DNA from: Cereibacter sphaeroides
GTDB taxonomy: Bacteria > Pseudomonadota > Alphaproteobacteria > Rhodobacterales > Rhodobacteraceae
Length of the DNA stretch: 56,513 bases
Reading direction: 5' to 3'
Assembly: GCA_003243455.1 (NCBI GenBank)
Contig: QFQS01000011.1
Span: forward strand, 1-56,513
This document shows positions 17,316-26,138 of the stretch, in pieces. Below the pieces are notes generated by a model. That model saw nothing but the letters and a program-made list of their open reading frames with translations, searched no databases and was not told where the DNA came from. Numbering within the stretch: the stretch's first letter is position 1; every line of letters begins with the position of its first letter. Made by a program: the position numbers and the translations under genes.

Positions 17316-18248
17316 ATGAGAAAGACCGGAAAAGCGATCATCACCTGTGCGGTGACGGGATCGATCCACACGCCCTCCATGTCGCCGCATCTGCCGATCA
17401 CACCGGACGAGATCGCGCGCCAATCGATCGAGGCCGCCCAGGCCGGTGCCGCGATCCTGCACCTCCATGCGCGCGATCCGAAGGACGGGCGGCCTTCGCC
17501 CGATCCGGACATCTACATGGAGTTTCTTCCGCGCATCAAACAGGCGACGGATGCGGTCATCAATATTACCACGGGCGGAGCACCCGGCTTTTCCGAGGAG
17601 GATCGTCTCGCAGGACCGCTTCGTGCCAGCCCGGAGATGACGTCGCTCAACATGGGATCGATGAATTTCGGTTTCTTCGGTTTGGCGGACAAGTTTGATT
17701 GGAAGCATGAGTGGGAACGCGAGCTGATGATGGGCAGCAAGCGCTTCCCCGCAAACCATAACTTCGCATTGATCGAACGCATCATGATCGAGCTGGGGCA
17801 GGGGCACGGAACGCGCTTCGAATATGAATGCTATGACATCGGCCACCTCTACACGGTCAAGCATTTTGCCGATGCCGGGCTGATCAAGCCGCCCTTTTTG
17901 ATCCAGGGGATATTCGGAATATTGGGTGGTATCGGCGCCGATCTGGAAAATTTCATGCTCATGAAGCAGACCGCAGACCGCCTGTTCGGTAGCGATTATC
18001 TGCTGTCCTGCTTTGCGGTTGGAAGGCCGCAGATGAAGTTCCTGGCGCAATGTGCGCTGGCAGGCGGGAACGTCCGCGTCGGGCTGGAGGACAGCCTCTA
18101 CATTTCCAAGGGCCAGCTCGCGACGAGCAATGCCGAACAAGTGCGCAAGATCCGCCAGATCCTCGAGGTTCTCGAGGTGGATGTCGCGACCCCGGCCGAA
18201 GCTCGCGAAATTCTGGGCCTCAAGGGCGGCGACGCGGTCGCATTTTAA
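17316..18248 (+). CDS. Beta-keto acid cleavage enzyme (BKACE, DUF849)
   Basis: A 310-residue zinc enzyme of the BKACE family, which condenses a beta-keto acid with acetyl-CoA to give acetoacetate and a new acyl-CoA. The zinc-binding HLHARD motif gives His49 and His51, and GLEDSLY supplies Glu258, matching the His/His/Glu set of 3-keto-5-aminohexanoate cleavage enzyme. LPITPDEI near residue 27 and VINITTGG are further family signatures. It starts 8 bases after the MFS stop. In the known L-carnitine dehydrogenase route, BKACE works between a dehydrogenase and a thioesterase; both partner types are in this operon. The actual beta-keto acid is unknown. Confidence 0.93.
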   Translation: MRKTGKAIITCAVTGSIHTPSMSPHLPITPDEIARQSIEAAQAGAAILHLHARDPKDGRPSPDPDIYMEFLPRIKQATDAVINITTGGAPGFSEEDRLAGPLRASPEMTSLNMGSMNFGFFGLADKFDWKHEWERELMMGSKRFPANHNFALIERIMIELGQGHGTRFEYECYDIGHLYTVKHFADAGLIKPPFLIQGIFGILGGIGADLENFMLMKQTADRLFGSDYLLSCFAVGRPQMKFLAQCALAGGNVRVGLEDSLYISKGQLATSNAEQVRKIRQILEVLEVDVATPAEAREILGLKGGDAVAF

Positions 18249-18257
18249 GGAATTTTC

Positions 18258-20327
18258 ATGCGTTTTGCGACTGATACTGGCGGCACTTTCACGGATCTCG
18301 TTGTCGAGGATGATGACGGTTCGATCACGCTGCACAAAGCTCCCACGGTCCCGTCTGATCCGGTTGCGGGCGTGCTGGACGCGCTCGCCGTTGCGGCCAG
18401 TGCGCGTGGCCTCTCGCTGGCCGAGCTGCTTGGCCGGTCGGACAGCTTCATTCATGGTACCACCCATGCGATCAATGCCATCATTACCGGTAACGCGGCG
18501 AAGACCGCGCTGATCGTCACCGCTGGCCATCGCGATATCCTGCTATTCCGCGAGGGCGGGCGAACAGAGCCGTTCAACCACACCATCGCTTATCCCAAGC
18601 CCTATGTGCCGCGCGCGCTGACGTTCGAAGCGCACGAGCGCGTGCTTTCCGACGGCCAGGTCATTACCCCGCTCGACGAAAATGCTCTGATCCAAACGTT
18701 GCAGCAGATCCGAGCCGCTGGCGTCGAGGCGGTCGCGGTGGCACTTTTGTGGTCGACCCTGCATCCGGCCCATGAACTGCGGATCGGCGCGTTGATCGAG
18801 CAGCATCTGCCGGGCATCCCCTACACCCTGTCGCATTCGGTCAACGCCACACTGCGCGAGTTTCGCAGGGCCTCCTCTGCGGCGATCGATGTGTCCCTGA
18901 AGCCGCTGATGGTGCACTATCTGGGCGGACTGACACGGCGGCTCAAAGAAGCGGGTTTCTCGGGGAAGGTCATGGTCCTCACCAGCGCGGGCGGCATGGT
19001 CGAGGCCTCGGAAGTGGCTGCCGCGCCGATCCGGGTCATCAACAGCGGTCCATCCATGGCGCCGATCGCCGGCAGCTATTATGCTGATCGGGAAGGCGGG
19101 TGGCGCACGGCCATCGTCGCGGACACTGGCGGCACGACCTACGACATCAGCCTGGTCAGCGACGGGCGTATCCCGATGACGCGCGACCTGTGGATCGGCC
19201 TGCCCTATCGAGGCCATCTGGCCGGCTATCCTTCCGTCGACGTCAAGAGCGTGGGCGCGGGCGGTGGTAGCATCGCACAGGTGGATAGCGCAGGGCTGCT
19301 GCATGTCGGTCCCGCCAGCGCTGGCTCCACGCCTGGGCCTGCCTGCTATGCACGGGGGGGCACGCAGCCGACCGTAACCGACGCATGTGTGGCGCTTGGC
19401 TATATCGACCCCGATTTCTTCCTGGGCGGCAAGATGAAGCTGGACGGTACGGCGGCACGGCGGGTGATCCTCGCGGGGGTTGCCGATCCACTTGGCGTCG
19501 AGATCGAGGCGGCGGCCTGGAACATCCTGGATCTGGCGACGGAGAACATGGTTCAGGCGATCCAGGAACTCACCGTCAACCAGGGCATAGATCCTGCCGA
19601 AGCGGTATTGATCGGCGGGGGTGGTGCCGCGGGCCTCAATTCAGTGTTTATCGCCCGGCGGCTGGGCTGCAAAAGGTTGCTGATCCCCGAGACAGGGGCA
19701 GCGATGAGCGCGGCCGGCGCCATGATGTCGGACATCGCGACCGAGTTTGCGGTTACCGCGCACAGTTCCACGGCGGTGTTCGATTATGACCGCGTCAATG
19801 CCGCGCTGGAGCGATTGGCCGAACAGTGTCGGGATTTCGCCGAGCGGGCAGGGCTGCCTGCTACGGTCGAATATATTGCTGAAGCCCGGTATGAAGGTCA
19901 GGCTTGGGATATAGACGTTCCCCTGCCTGATGCCCTCCTGCCCGGCGGCCGCTTTGCCGAAGCACGGGACGTTGCCGCCTTCCGCGAGGCTTTCGACGCG
20001 ATGCATGAGCAGATTTTCACTATCCGCGACGATGTCTCGGCCGTCGAACTGGTCGGCCTGCGAGCACGGGTGAGTTGCCGTGCCCGTCAGGAAGGTACAT
20101 TCCGTCTGAACGCCGACAGCCAGGCGGAGCAGGCATTCGGCAGCCGCTCCGTCTATTTCGACGGCTTTGGCTGGGTCGATACGCCCATCTTGCGATGGGA
20201 TTTGATCCCGCCGGACAGCGACATGGCCGGGCCGGCGCTGATCGAATCTCCTTTCACCACTGTCGTCATCGACCCGCCGGCCCGTTTCCGCCGGTCGTCT
20301 GATGGCGCTCTGCTTATCGAGGCCTGA
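18258..20327 (+). CDS. Hydantoinase/oxoprolinase A-type subunit (HyuA family)
   Basis: A 689-residue ATP-binding subunit of the hydantoinase/oxoprolinase/acetone-carboxylase family. Two actin-like phosphate-binding motifs are visible: DTGGTFTDLV near the start and ADTGGTTYDISLV in the middle. FIHGTTHAINAI and GAGGGSIAQVD are also typical. Members either hydrolyse cyclic amides using ATP (hydantoin, oxoproline, caprolactam) or carboxylate ketones (acetone, acetophenone). An AAGGAA ribosome site precedes ATG 18258. With HyuB directly downstream it should form an AB complex. Which chemistry it performs cannot be told from motifs. Confidence 0.92.
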   Translation: MRFATDTGGTFTDLVVEDDDGSITLHKAPTVPSDPVAGVLDALAVAASARGLSLAELLGRSDSFIHGTTHAINAIITGNAAKTALIVTAGHRDILLFREGGRTEPFNHTIAYPKPYVPRALTFEAHERVLSDGQVITPLDENALIQTLQQIRAAGVEAVAVALLWSTLHPAHELRIGALIEQHLPGIPYTLSHSVNATLREFRRASSAAIDVSLKPLMVHYLGGLTRRLKEAGFSGKVMVLTSAGGMVEASEVAAAPIRVINSGPSMAPIAGSYYADREGGWRTAIVADTGGTTYDISLVSDGRIPMTRDLWIGLPYRGHLAGYPSVDVKSVGAGGGSIAQVDSAGLLHVGPASAGSTPGPACYARGGTQPTVTDACVALGYIDPDFFLGGKMKLDGTAARRVILAGVADPLGVEIEAAAWNILDLATENMVQAIQELTVNQGIDPAEAVLIGGGGAAGLNSVFIARRLGCKRLLIPETGAAMSAAGAMMSDIATEFAVTAHSSTAVFDYDRVNAALERLAEQCRDFAERAGLPATVEYIAEARYEGQAWDIDVPLPDALLPGGRFAEARDVAAFREAFDAMHEQIFTIRDDVSAVELVGLRARVSCRARQEGTFRLNADSQAEQAFGSRSVYFDGFGWVDTPILRWDLIPPDSDMAGPALIESPFTTVVIDPPARFRRSSDGALLIEA

Positions 20328-20329
20328 TT

Positions 20330-22096
20330 ATGCCCCGCGAGACTCCCCTCAATGGTGCGGCCATGGCCGTTCTGCAGAGCCGCCTGGACGGCATCGTGCG
20401 CAAGATGTCCAATACGCTGCTGCGTACCGGGCGGTCAGGCGTGCTGAACCGCGCTCGTGACTTTTCCTGCTGCCTGCTGACGCGCGAAGGCGAGCTTCTG
20501 ACGGCAGCCGACAGCCTGCCGATTCATGTCCTTTCCGGGCCTGACCTGATGGCGCAGTCGGTCGCGCGGTTTCACCCCAACATGCGCGCGGGCGACGCTT
20601 TCCTGCACAATTCGCCCTATCATGGCTGTTCGCATCCAGCCGATCTTACCATCATCGCGCCGGTCATGGATGAAAATGGCGTCCATCGCTTCACGGTGCT
20701 GGCAAAGGCCCATCAGGCGGATATCGGCAACTCGCAGCCTACCACCTATATGGCAGAGGCGCGCGACGTCTATCATGAAGGTGCCCTTATCTTCCCAGCC
20801 GTGCAGGTACAGCGCGACTGGCAGGATATCTCCGACATTATCCGGATGTGCGAGACCCGCATCCGGGTTCCCCACCAGTGGCGCGGTGATTATCTGTCAA
20901 CCATAGGTGCCGTGCGTATCGGCGAGAAGGCGCTGGGCGAACTGGCGCGCGAGATCGGCTGGGACCGGATGGACCAGTTCGCCACCCAGTGGTTCGACTA
21001 TTCAGAGGCACGCATGGGGGAGGCGCTAGGCAAATTGCCCAAGGGGATTGTGACCGGTTCCAGCACCCATGATCCTTTTCCCGGTTTGCCAGCCGAAGGG
21101 ATACGGATCAAAGCGCAAGTCAGCGTAGATCCGCAGGTGGGCCGCATAGAAGTGGACCTGCGCGACAATCCGGATTGCCTGCCTTGTGGCATGAACTTAT
21201 CCGAGGCCTGCGCACGCACAGCAGCGATGATCGGCGTTTTCAACAGTATCGACCATAGCGTCCCCAAGAATGCCGGTGCCTTCCGCCGGATCGAGGTGAA
21301 GCTGCGCGAGGGCTGCATCGCGGGTATCCCGACCCATCCCTTCTCCTGTTCGGCGGCGACCACCAACATCGCCGACCGGGTGGCCAACAGCGTACAGACC
21401 GCATTGGCGGAATTGGGTGAAGGTATCGGCATGGCCGAGGTGGGATCGGTCATCGCGCCATCCGCTGGCGTGATTTCCGGCACGGACCCGCGCACCGGGA
21501 AGGCTTTCGTCAATCAGGTATTCCTGGCGATGAGCGGTGGGGCGGCGAGCCCGTCCAGCGATGCCTGGTGGACGATAGGACATGTCGGCAATGCCGGGCT
21601 GTGTTGCGTTGACGGCGTTGAACTGGCCGAACTCTACCAGCCGATCATAGTCTATCGACGGGCCTTTGTTGCGGACAGCGAAGGTGCGGGACGCAATACC
21701 GGTGCGCCGTCCACCGCCGTCGAATTCGGCCCCGTCGGCGGCCCCATCGATATCGGCTATTTGTCCGACGGGCATGTGAACACACCGATCGGGGTGCGGG
21801 GCGGGACGGCAGGCGGAGGGGCCGATCAGTATCTGTTAAGGTCTGATGGCAGTCGCGAAAAACTGGACGCTTGTGCCCAGGTCCACGTGGAAGACCGCCA
21901 GCGGATCGTCGCCATATCCTGTGGGGGAGGTGGCTATGGCTCGCCGAAGAGCCGCGCCGCCGAGCTGGTGGTCGATGACGTGGCCGCCGGCCTGATCAGC
22001 CCCGCGCGGGCGCGGGACATCTATGGTGTGATCGTGGGTACTGACGGCATACTCGATCCGGATGCCACGAAAGCAGCGCGGCAGGTGGCGCAATGA
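20330..22096 (+). CDS. Hydantoinase/oxoprolinase B-type subunit (HyuB family)
   Basis: A 588-residue partner of the preceding HyuA. Recognisable HyuB features are the opening ALQSRLDGIVRKM-like segment (here AVLQSRLDGIVRKM), HNSPYHGCSHPADLTIIAPV with its metal-binding His cluster, and a Gly-rich C-terminal part (RGGTAGGGADQYLL; GGGGYG). It starts two bases after the HyuA stop and ends overlapping the next SDR (ATGA). The length is normal for the family. There is no third small subunit of the acetone-carboxylase gamma kind nearby, which fits hydantoinase/caprolactamase or acetophenone-carboxylase-like complexes better than acetone carboxylase. Confidence 0.92.
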   Translation: MPRETPLNGAAMAVLQSRLDGIVRKMSNTLLRTGRSGVLNRARDFSCCLLTREGELLTAADSLPIHVLSGPDLMAQSVARFHPNMRAGDAFLHNSPYHGCSHPADLTIIAPVMDENGVHRFTVLAKAHQADIGNSQPTTYMAEARDVYHEGALIFPAVQVQRDWQDISDIIRMCETRIRVPHQWRGDYLSTIGAVRIGEKALGELAREIGWDRMDQFATQWFDYSEARMGEALGKLPKGIVTGSSTHDPFPGLPAEGIRIKAQVSVDPQVGRIEVDLRDNPDCLPCGMNLSEACARTAAMIGVFNSIDHSVPKNAGAFRRIEVKLREGCIAGIPTHPFSCSAATTNIADRVANSVQTALAELGEGIGMAEVGSVIAPSAGVISGTDPRTGKAFVNQVFLAMSGGAASPSSDAWWTIGHVGNAGLCCVDGVELAELYQPIIVYRRAFVADSEGAGRNTGAPSTAVEFGPVGGPIDIGYLSDGHVNTPIGVRGGTAGGGADQYLLRSDGSREKLDACAQVHVEDRQRIVAISCGGGGYGSPKSRAAELVVDDVAAGLISPARARDIYGVIVGTDGILDPDATKAARQVAQ

Positions 22097-22845
22097 GTGC
22101 GCGCCATGCCCTCGTTACCGCTGGCGCATCCGGCATCGGCCTCGCAATCGCGGGTACGTTTCTCGAGCAAGGCTACCGCGTGACGATATGCGACGTGGAC
22201 GAGGCGGCGCTCCGAAGCGCGGCCAAGGTCTTGTCCGGAGTCCATGCGGTGCAGGCCGATGTTGCCGATGCCGCTGCCGTCGAGCGGCTGATTGCCAGCT
22301 CGGAGCCAGTGAATGTGCTGGTCAACAACGCGGGGGTCGCCGGACCGATCGGCGGCATCGAGGATAATGCACCCGAGGAATGGGAGCGCTGTTTCTCGGT
22401 CAACGTCCATGGCGCTTTCAATATGATTCGAAGTGTCGTTCCCGCGATGAAAGCCGTCGGGGGCGGATGTATCGTCAATATTTCGACGGCGTCGACCGTT
22501 ACCGGCCTGCCTGGCCGGTCCGCCTATGTCGCATCGAAATGGGCACTGGAAGGGCTGACCAGAAATGCGGCGCGGGAATTGGGGCCGGCGAATATACGGG
22601 TCAATGCGATCCGTCCGGGATTCATGGACACGGATCGCATGCGTGGCCTGATCGCGCGAGCCGCCGAGCGGAGCGGCAAGCCGGTCGATGTGATCGAGGC
22701 AGAGGCGCTTGGCTACATATCGATGCGCACGAAGATACAACCCAAAGAGATCGGGGAGATGGCGTGCTTCCTTGCATCGGATGCCGCCCGCCACATCAGT
22801 GGCCAATTGATCGGGGTAGATGGCAATGCGGAATGGGAAGGATGA
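22093..22845 (+). CDS. SDR-family NAD(P)-dependent oxidoreductase
   Basis: A 250-residue classical SDR. TAGASGIG is the cofactor motif, VLVNNAGVAG follows, and the catalytic segment is VNISTASTVTGLPGRSAYVA with YVASK. The C-terminal ISGQLIGVDGN is typical. It overlaps HyuB upstream and the thioesterase downstream by four bases each. Sitting between HyuAB and the thioesterase, it is the better candidate of the two SDRs for making the beta-keto acid used by BKACE, but that assignment is only positional. Confidence 0.9.
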   Translation: MSARHALVTAGASGIGLAIAGTFLEQGYRVTICDVDEAALRSAAKVLSGVHAVQADVADAAAVERLIASSEPVNVLVNNAGVAGPIGGIEDNAPEEWERCFSVNVHGAFNMIRSVVPAMKAVGGGCIVNISTASTVTGLPGRSAYVASKWALEGLTRNAARELGPANIRVNAIRPGFMDTDRMRGLIARAAERSGKPVDVIEAEALGYISMRTKIQPKEIGEMACFLASDAARHISGQLIGVDGNAEWEG

Positions 22846-23285
22846 TGCCTAACGCAATCGAATGCGGCTTCGCCGTGGCGCACCCCTGGCTATGCGATGG
22901 CATGGGCCACCTCAGCACACGCCATTATCTGGGCATGTTCGACGATGCGAGCTATCAGTTGTTCGCGATGTTGGGCTACGATGCTGCGGCGGCCACCACC
23001 GAAGGTTGGGGGTGGGCGGATGTCCGGCATGAGCTGGAATATCGCCATGAAATCCACCCTGGCGCGGTGCTGCGCATAACCGGCGAGGTCAGGGCGCTCG
23101 GCCGAAGTTCCATTACGGCGGGCTTCTCGCTGATAGACCGGTCGGAGGATCGGCTCTGCGCGGTTCTTACCGCCCGCACGGTCTGCTTTGACTTGCACGC
23201 CCGCAAATCCCGTCCACTGCCAACGGCCATTGTCGCGCGGATCGAAGAGATATTCGAAGGGGTGAGCGCCCGGTCTGCGTCCTAA
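22842..23285 (+). CDS. 4HBT-type (hot-dog fold) acyl-CoA thioesterase
   Basis: A 147-residue hot-dog fold protein. The helix segment HLSTRHYLGMFDDASYQLF fits the central helix of 4-hydroxybenzoyl-CoA thioesterase-like enzymes, with Asp in DGMGHLSTRHYL as a likely catalytic acid region. ATG 22842 overlaps the SDR stop (ATGA); a second ATG follows at once. As the last gene of the operon it would hydrolyse the acyl-CoA made by BKACE, as betainyl-CoA thioesterase does in carnitine breakdown. Family good, role inferred. Confidence 0.8.
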   Translation: MMPNAIECGFAVAHPWLCDGMGHLSTRHYLGMFDDASYQLFAMLGYDAAAATTEGWGWADVRHELEYRHEIHPGAVLRITGEVRALGRSSITAGFSLIDRSEDRLCAVLTARTVCFDLHARKSRPLPTAIVARIEEIFEGVSARSAS

Positions 23286-23621
23286 ATCCCGGCGACGCAC
23301 GGTCCGTTCTGGGCAGTGCTGTCCAGATCCGACCTATCGGATTTTGCGAAGCTGGAATTGGGCGGGGCATGCGCCAGGCCCACGTCGGCAGGGCTGGAAA
23401 TATCGACATATTCCGGCGCCCTGCCTCCTTGTGCTGAGTCTTTTTGCCTCAAAGCTCGATGGCCCAATCAACGGGTCCTGAGCTTAGGAAATACGGAGCG
23501 TTCCGCCTTCGCCGGCGGCGCAAAGTGCACATAGGGATTGACGCCCGGACCCCGGACATCCGGCCGAACGAAGTCACGACCAATGCTGTCGGCGATGCGC
23601 GTGCTGGGGCAGATTTCTAAT
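23286..23621. other. Intergenic sequence with possible IS scar
   Basis: No supportable gene. The motif ATCAACGGGTCCTGA near 23472-23486 resembles a site at the left edge of the window. The segment leads into IS66 transposase debris and is probably the remains of mobile DNA. Confidence 0.35.
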
Positions 23622-23801
23622 CGTTCACCTTTGGCCGAGGCACTGCGTTATACCGTGAAACTCAGGCCCCAGTTGCTGACCTATGCCGAGGGCGGGCGGC
23701 TTGAGGTCGACAACACCCTCGCGAAGAACGGCCTGCGTGGCATAGCCGTGGGCCGGAAGAACGGGCTCTTCGCTGGCGCCGATTGCGCCGGGGGGCGGTG
23801 A
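23622..23801 (+). pseudogene. IS66-family transposase remnant
   Basis: About 60 residues in frame match the C-terminal part of IS66 TnpC transposases: SPLAEALRYTVKLRPQLLTY, then GRLEVDNTLAKNGLRGIAVG and RKNGLFAGADCAG. In intact elements this stretch reads close to LEIDNNAAERALRPIALGRKNW. The rest of the element is gone, and a stop follows at 23801. It abuts the broken regulator fragment on the other strand. Confidence 0.85.
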
Positions 23802-23948
23802 TAACTTGCCCGGTACGCCAGCGTCCTCAACCAGTCTGATGCAGCGCCAGCAGGACGGAGCGGTGCTTCCAATTCGCGCCGCAAACTCGGCATTGCTAAG
23901 CGATGCGTCCTGCTGAAGATCCGTAATGATGTGCTGATCTGGTTTGAC
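23800..23948 (-). pseudogene. Lrp/AsnC-type regulator, truncated remnant
   Basis: In minus-strand frame the sequence reads DQHIITDLQQDASLSNAEFA, then ARIGSTAPSCWRCIRLVEDA and GV, which is the N-terminal helix-turn-helix of an Lrp/AsnC regulator. There is a stop immediately upstream, no start codon in frame, and no ligand-binding half. IS66 debris begins where the protein would continue. It is divergent from the phenylalanine/tyrosine operon, the usual position of its regulator, so that regulator appears to have been destroyed here. Confidence 0.7.
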
Positions 23949-24054
23949 TTATTTTCCCACATATTTGAACTATTTCGTGAATTTTATTCATTTAATACCT
24001 GTAATAGGCGATATTTGAAAATAATTCTAACGTATTTTGCATTAGACTGCATCC
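23949..24054. promoter_or_regulatory. AT-rich promoter region of the phenylalanine/tyrosine operon
   Basis: A strikingly AT-rich 106-base leader in a GC-rich region, between the broken AsnC-type gene and phhA. A possible TTGAAA -35 lies at 24015-24020, with only a weak -10 (TGCATT) 17 bases later. Lrp/AsnC regulators favour such AT-rich sites. Confidence 0.5.
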
Positions 24055-24921
24055 ATGGCACATGCAGGCATAGAGCGCCCGGCCGGCGCAGCGGAAGACT
24101 GGACTATCGACCAGGCGTGGGACCGGTACACACCCGAGGAGCATGCCCGCTGGGACCATCTCTTTGCCCGGCAGGCGAAAATGCTGCCCGATCGCGTGGT
24201 GCCCGAATTCATGGACGGGCTCGATGTCCTGCGAATGACGAAACCTGGTATCCCCAATTTCGACGAGCTTTCGGAACGGCTTATGAAAGCGACGGGATGG
24301 CAGGTCCTGGCCGTGCCCGGCCTTGTGCCCGACGATCTATTTTTCGAGCATCTCGCCAATCGCCGTTTCGTTGCAGGGCGTTTCATCCGCACACCCGCGC
24401 AGATCGATTATCTGCAGGAACCCGACATTTTCCATGATGTCTTCGGCCATGTGCCGTTACTGGCCCACCCCGTCTTTGCCGACTATATGCAGGCCTATGG
24501 TCAGGGTGGCCTACGTGCAAACGGCCTTGGCGCTATCGAGAAGCTCGCACGTCTTTACTGGTATACCGTCGAATTCGGCCTGATCAGTCAGGGCGATGGT
24601 CTTAAACTCTACGGCGCTGGCATTGTCTCTTCCTATGGCGAGTCTGTCTTCGCCCTCGACGATCCCTCACCCAATCGCCTCGGCTTCGATCTCAGGCGGC
24701 TGATGCGGACCGATTATCGGATCGACGACTATCAGCAGACCTATTTCGTTATCGACAGCTTCGAGGATCTGCTGCGTCAGACCGTCGAGACGGACTTTGC
24801 GCCGATCTATGCGGAACTCGCGAGCGAGCCTGACATCGATATCGAAGCGATCCAGTCGAGCGACCGTGTCTATACCCGCGGGACGCAGGCTTATGCACAG
24901 GCGAAGGCGCTTCCGGCATGA
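24055..24921 (+). CDS. phhA: Phenylalanine 4-monooxygenase
   Basis: A 288-residue bacterial aromatic amino acid hydroxylase that converts phenylalanine to tyrosine with O2 and a tetrahydropterin. The iron ligands are His127 and His132 in HDVFGHVP and Glu173 in TVEFGL, spaced as in Chromobacterium phenylalanine hydroxylase. Length is that of the catalytic core without the mammalian regulatory domain. It opens a nine-gene operon and overlaps the aminotransferase by four bases. The operon also supplies pterin recycling (carbinolamine dehydratase and a dihydropteridine-reductase-like SDR), which supports the assignment. Confidence 0.96.
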   Translation: MAHAGIERPAGAAEDWTIDQAWDRYTPEEHARWDHLFARQAKMLPDRVVPEFMDGLDVLRMTKPGIPNFDELSERLMKATGWQVLAVPGLVPDDLFFEHLANRRFVAGRFIRTPAQIDYLQEPDIFHDVFGHVPLLAHPVFADYMQAYGQGGLRANGLGAIEKLARLYWYTVEFGLISQGDGLKLYGAGIVSSYGESVFALDDPSPNRLGFDLRRLMRTDYRIDDYQQTYFVIDSFEDLLRQTVETDFAPIYAELASEPDIDIEAIQSSDRVYTRGTQAYAQAKALPA

Positions 24922-26138
24922 CCATTGCGACACAAATGCAGCGCCCCCTGTTCGAGGCGCTTGAGCCGCAGCTGCCCGATGCCCTGCTCGGGCTTATCAC
25001 AACGTTCAGGGCTGACCCGCGCGCCGACAAACTCGATCTGGGTGTGGGTGTTTTTCGCGATGAAAGCGGCGCGACGCCGGTCATGCGGGCTGTGAAGGCT
25101 GCTGAAGCCTGGCTGCTCGGTACGCAGCAGACCAAAGCTTATCTCGGCGCGGAAGGGGATGCGGTCTATACCCAGTTGCTGTCGCACCTGCTCTTTGGCC
25201 CTGACGCCGCGACACAGGCGCGGCTGGTCGGAGTGCAGACGCCCGGCGGAACTGGCGCGCTTCGCTTGGGTGCCGAACTGATCGCCCGTGCCCGCCCGAA
25301 TGCGCGGGTTTGGATCGGTGCGCCGACCTGGCCCAATCACGCACCGATCTTCCGCGCGGCGGGCCTGACGGTCGCTCCTCACGCCTTTTACGACGCCCAG
25401 ACCGCACTGGTCGACTTCGGGGCGATGATAGCGAACCTGCAGGCTGCAACGCCGGGCGACGTCCTGCTGCTGCACGGCTGTTGTCACAATCCGACCGGTG
25501 CTGGCTTCACCAGCGAGCAATGGCGCGAGATTGCCGTCCTGTGCGACAGCCATGGTCTCGTCCCCTTTATCGACATTGCCTATCAAGGGCTGGGTGACGG
25601 GCTGGAGGAGGACGCCGCCGCAACACGGGCACTGGTTGCGCGTCTGCCCGAAGCGTTGATCGCCTACAGTTGCGACAAGAATTTCGGCTTGTATCGTGAC
25701 CGGGTCGGCGCCCTGTGGGTACAAGGCGCATCTGAAGCGGCTGCCACGACCGCCAAGGCCAACATGCTGGCGCTGACGCGCGGTCTTTGGTCCATGCCGC
25801 CCGACCACGGCGCAGCGCTCGTCCGCATAATCCTCGAAACGCCGGACCTGCGTGCCGACTGGATCGAAGAACTCGAAGCCATGCGCATCCGCCTCAATGC
25901 ACTGCGCGCGGTGCTGGGAGCGGCGCATCCGGCGCTGGCGGCGATTGCCCGGCAGCGCGGCATGTTTGCGCTTCTGCCACTTTCGCCCGCCGATGTCGTG
26001 GCCGTGCGTGAGCGTGACGGCATCTACATGGCACCGGACGGGCGCATCAATATCGCCGGCCTCACCATCAGCGCCGTTCCCAACTTCGTGCGCGGCGTCG
26101 CACCCTATCTGGATAGCAGGAGAGAAGCTCTGCCATGA
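24918..26138 (+). CDS. tyrB: Aromatic amino acid aminotransferase (class I)
   Basis: A 406-residue PLP-dependent fold-type I aminotransferase of the aspartate/tyrosine group, predicted to convert tyrosine to 4-hydroxyphenylpyruvate. The PLP lysine is in SCDKNFGLYRDRVG, CCHNPTGAGF carries the conserved Asn, and the C-terminal GRINIAGLT supplies the substrate-carboxylate region. It overlaps phhA and hppD by four bases each (ATGA). Aspartate versus aromatic preference is judged from operon position; the homologue in pseudomonads is also called phhC. Confidence 0.92.
   Translation: MTIATQMQRPLFEALEPQLPDALLGLITTFRADPRADKLDLGVGVFRDESGATPVMRAVKAAEAWLLGTQQTKAYLGAEGDAVYTQLLSHLLFGPDAATQARLVGVQTPGGTGALRLGAELIARARPNARVWIGAPTWPNHAPIFRAAGLTVAPHAFYDAQTALVDFGAMIANLQAATPGDVLLLHGCCHNPTGAGFTSEQWREIAVLCDSHGLVPFIDIAYQGLGDGLEEDAAATRALVARLPEALIAYSCDKNFGLYRDRVGALWVQGASEAAATTAKANMLALTRGLWSMPPDHGAALVRIILETPDLRADWIEELEAMRIRLNALRAVLGAAHPALAAIARQRGMFALLPLSPADVVAVRERDGIYMAPDGRINIAGLTISAVPNFVRGVAPYLDSRREALP

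Noticed and set aside
17304..18530. 408-residue minus-strand frame opposite the BKACE gene
   Set aside because: Antisense to a gene with intact zinc-site motifs; no recognisable domain.
128..23486. Shared ATCAA-N2-GGTCCTGA sites near 128-142 and 23472-23486
   Set aside because: Only 13 matching bases and no transposase at either place; too weak to call an IS end.
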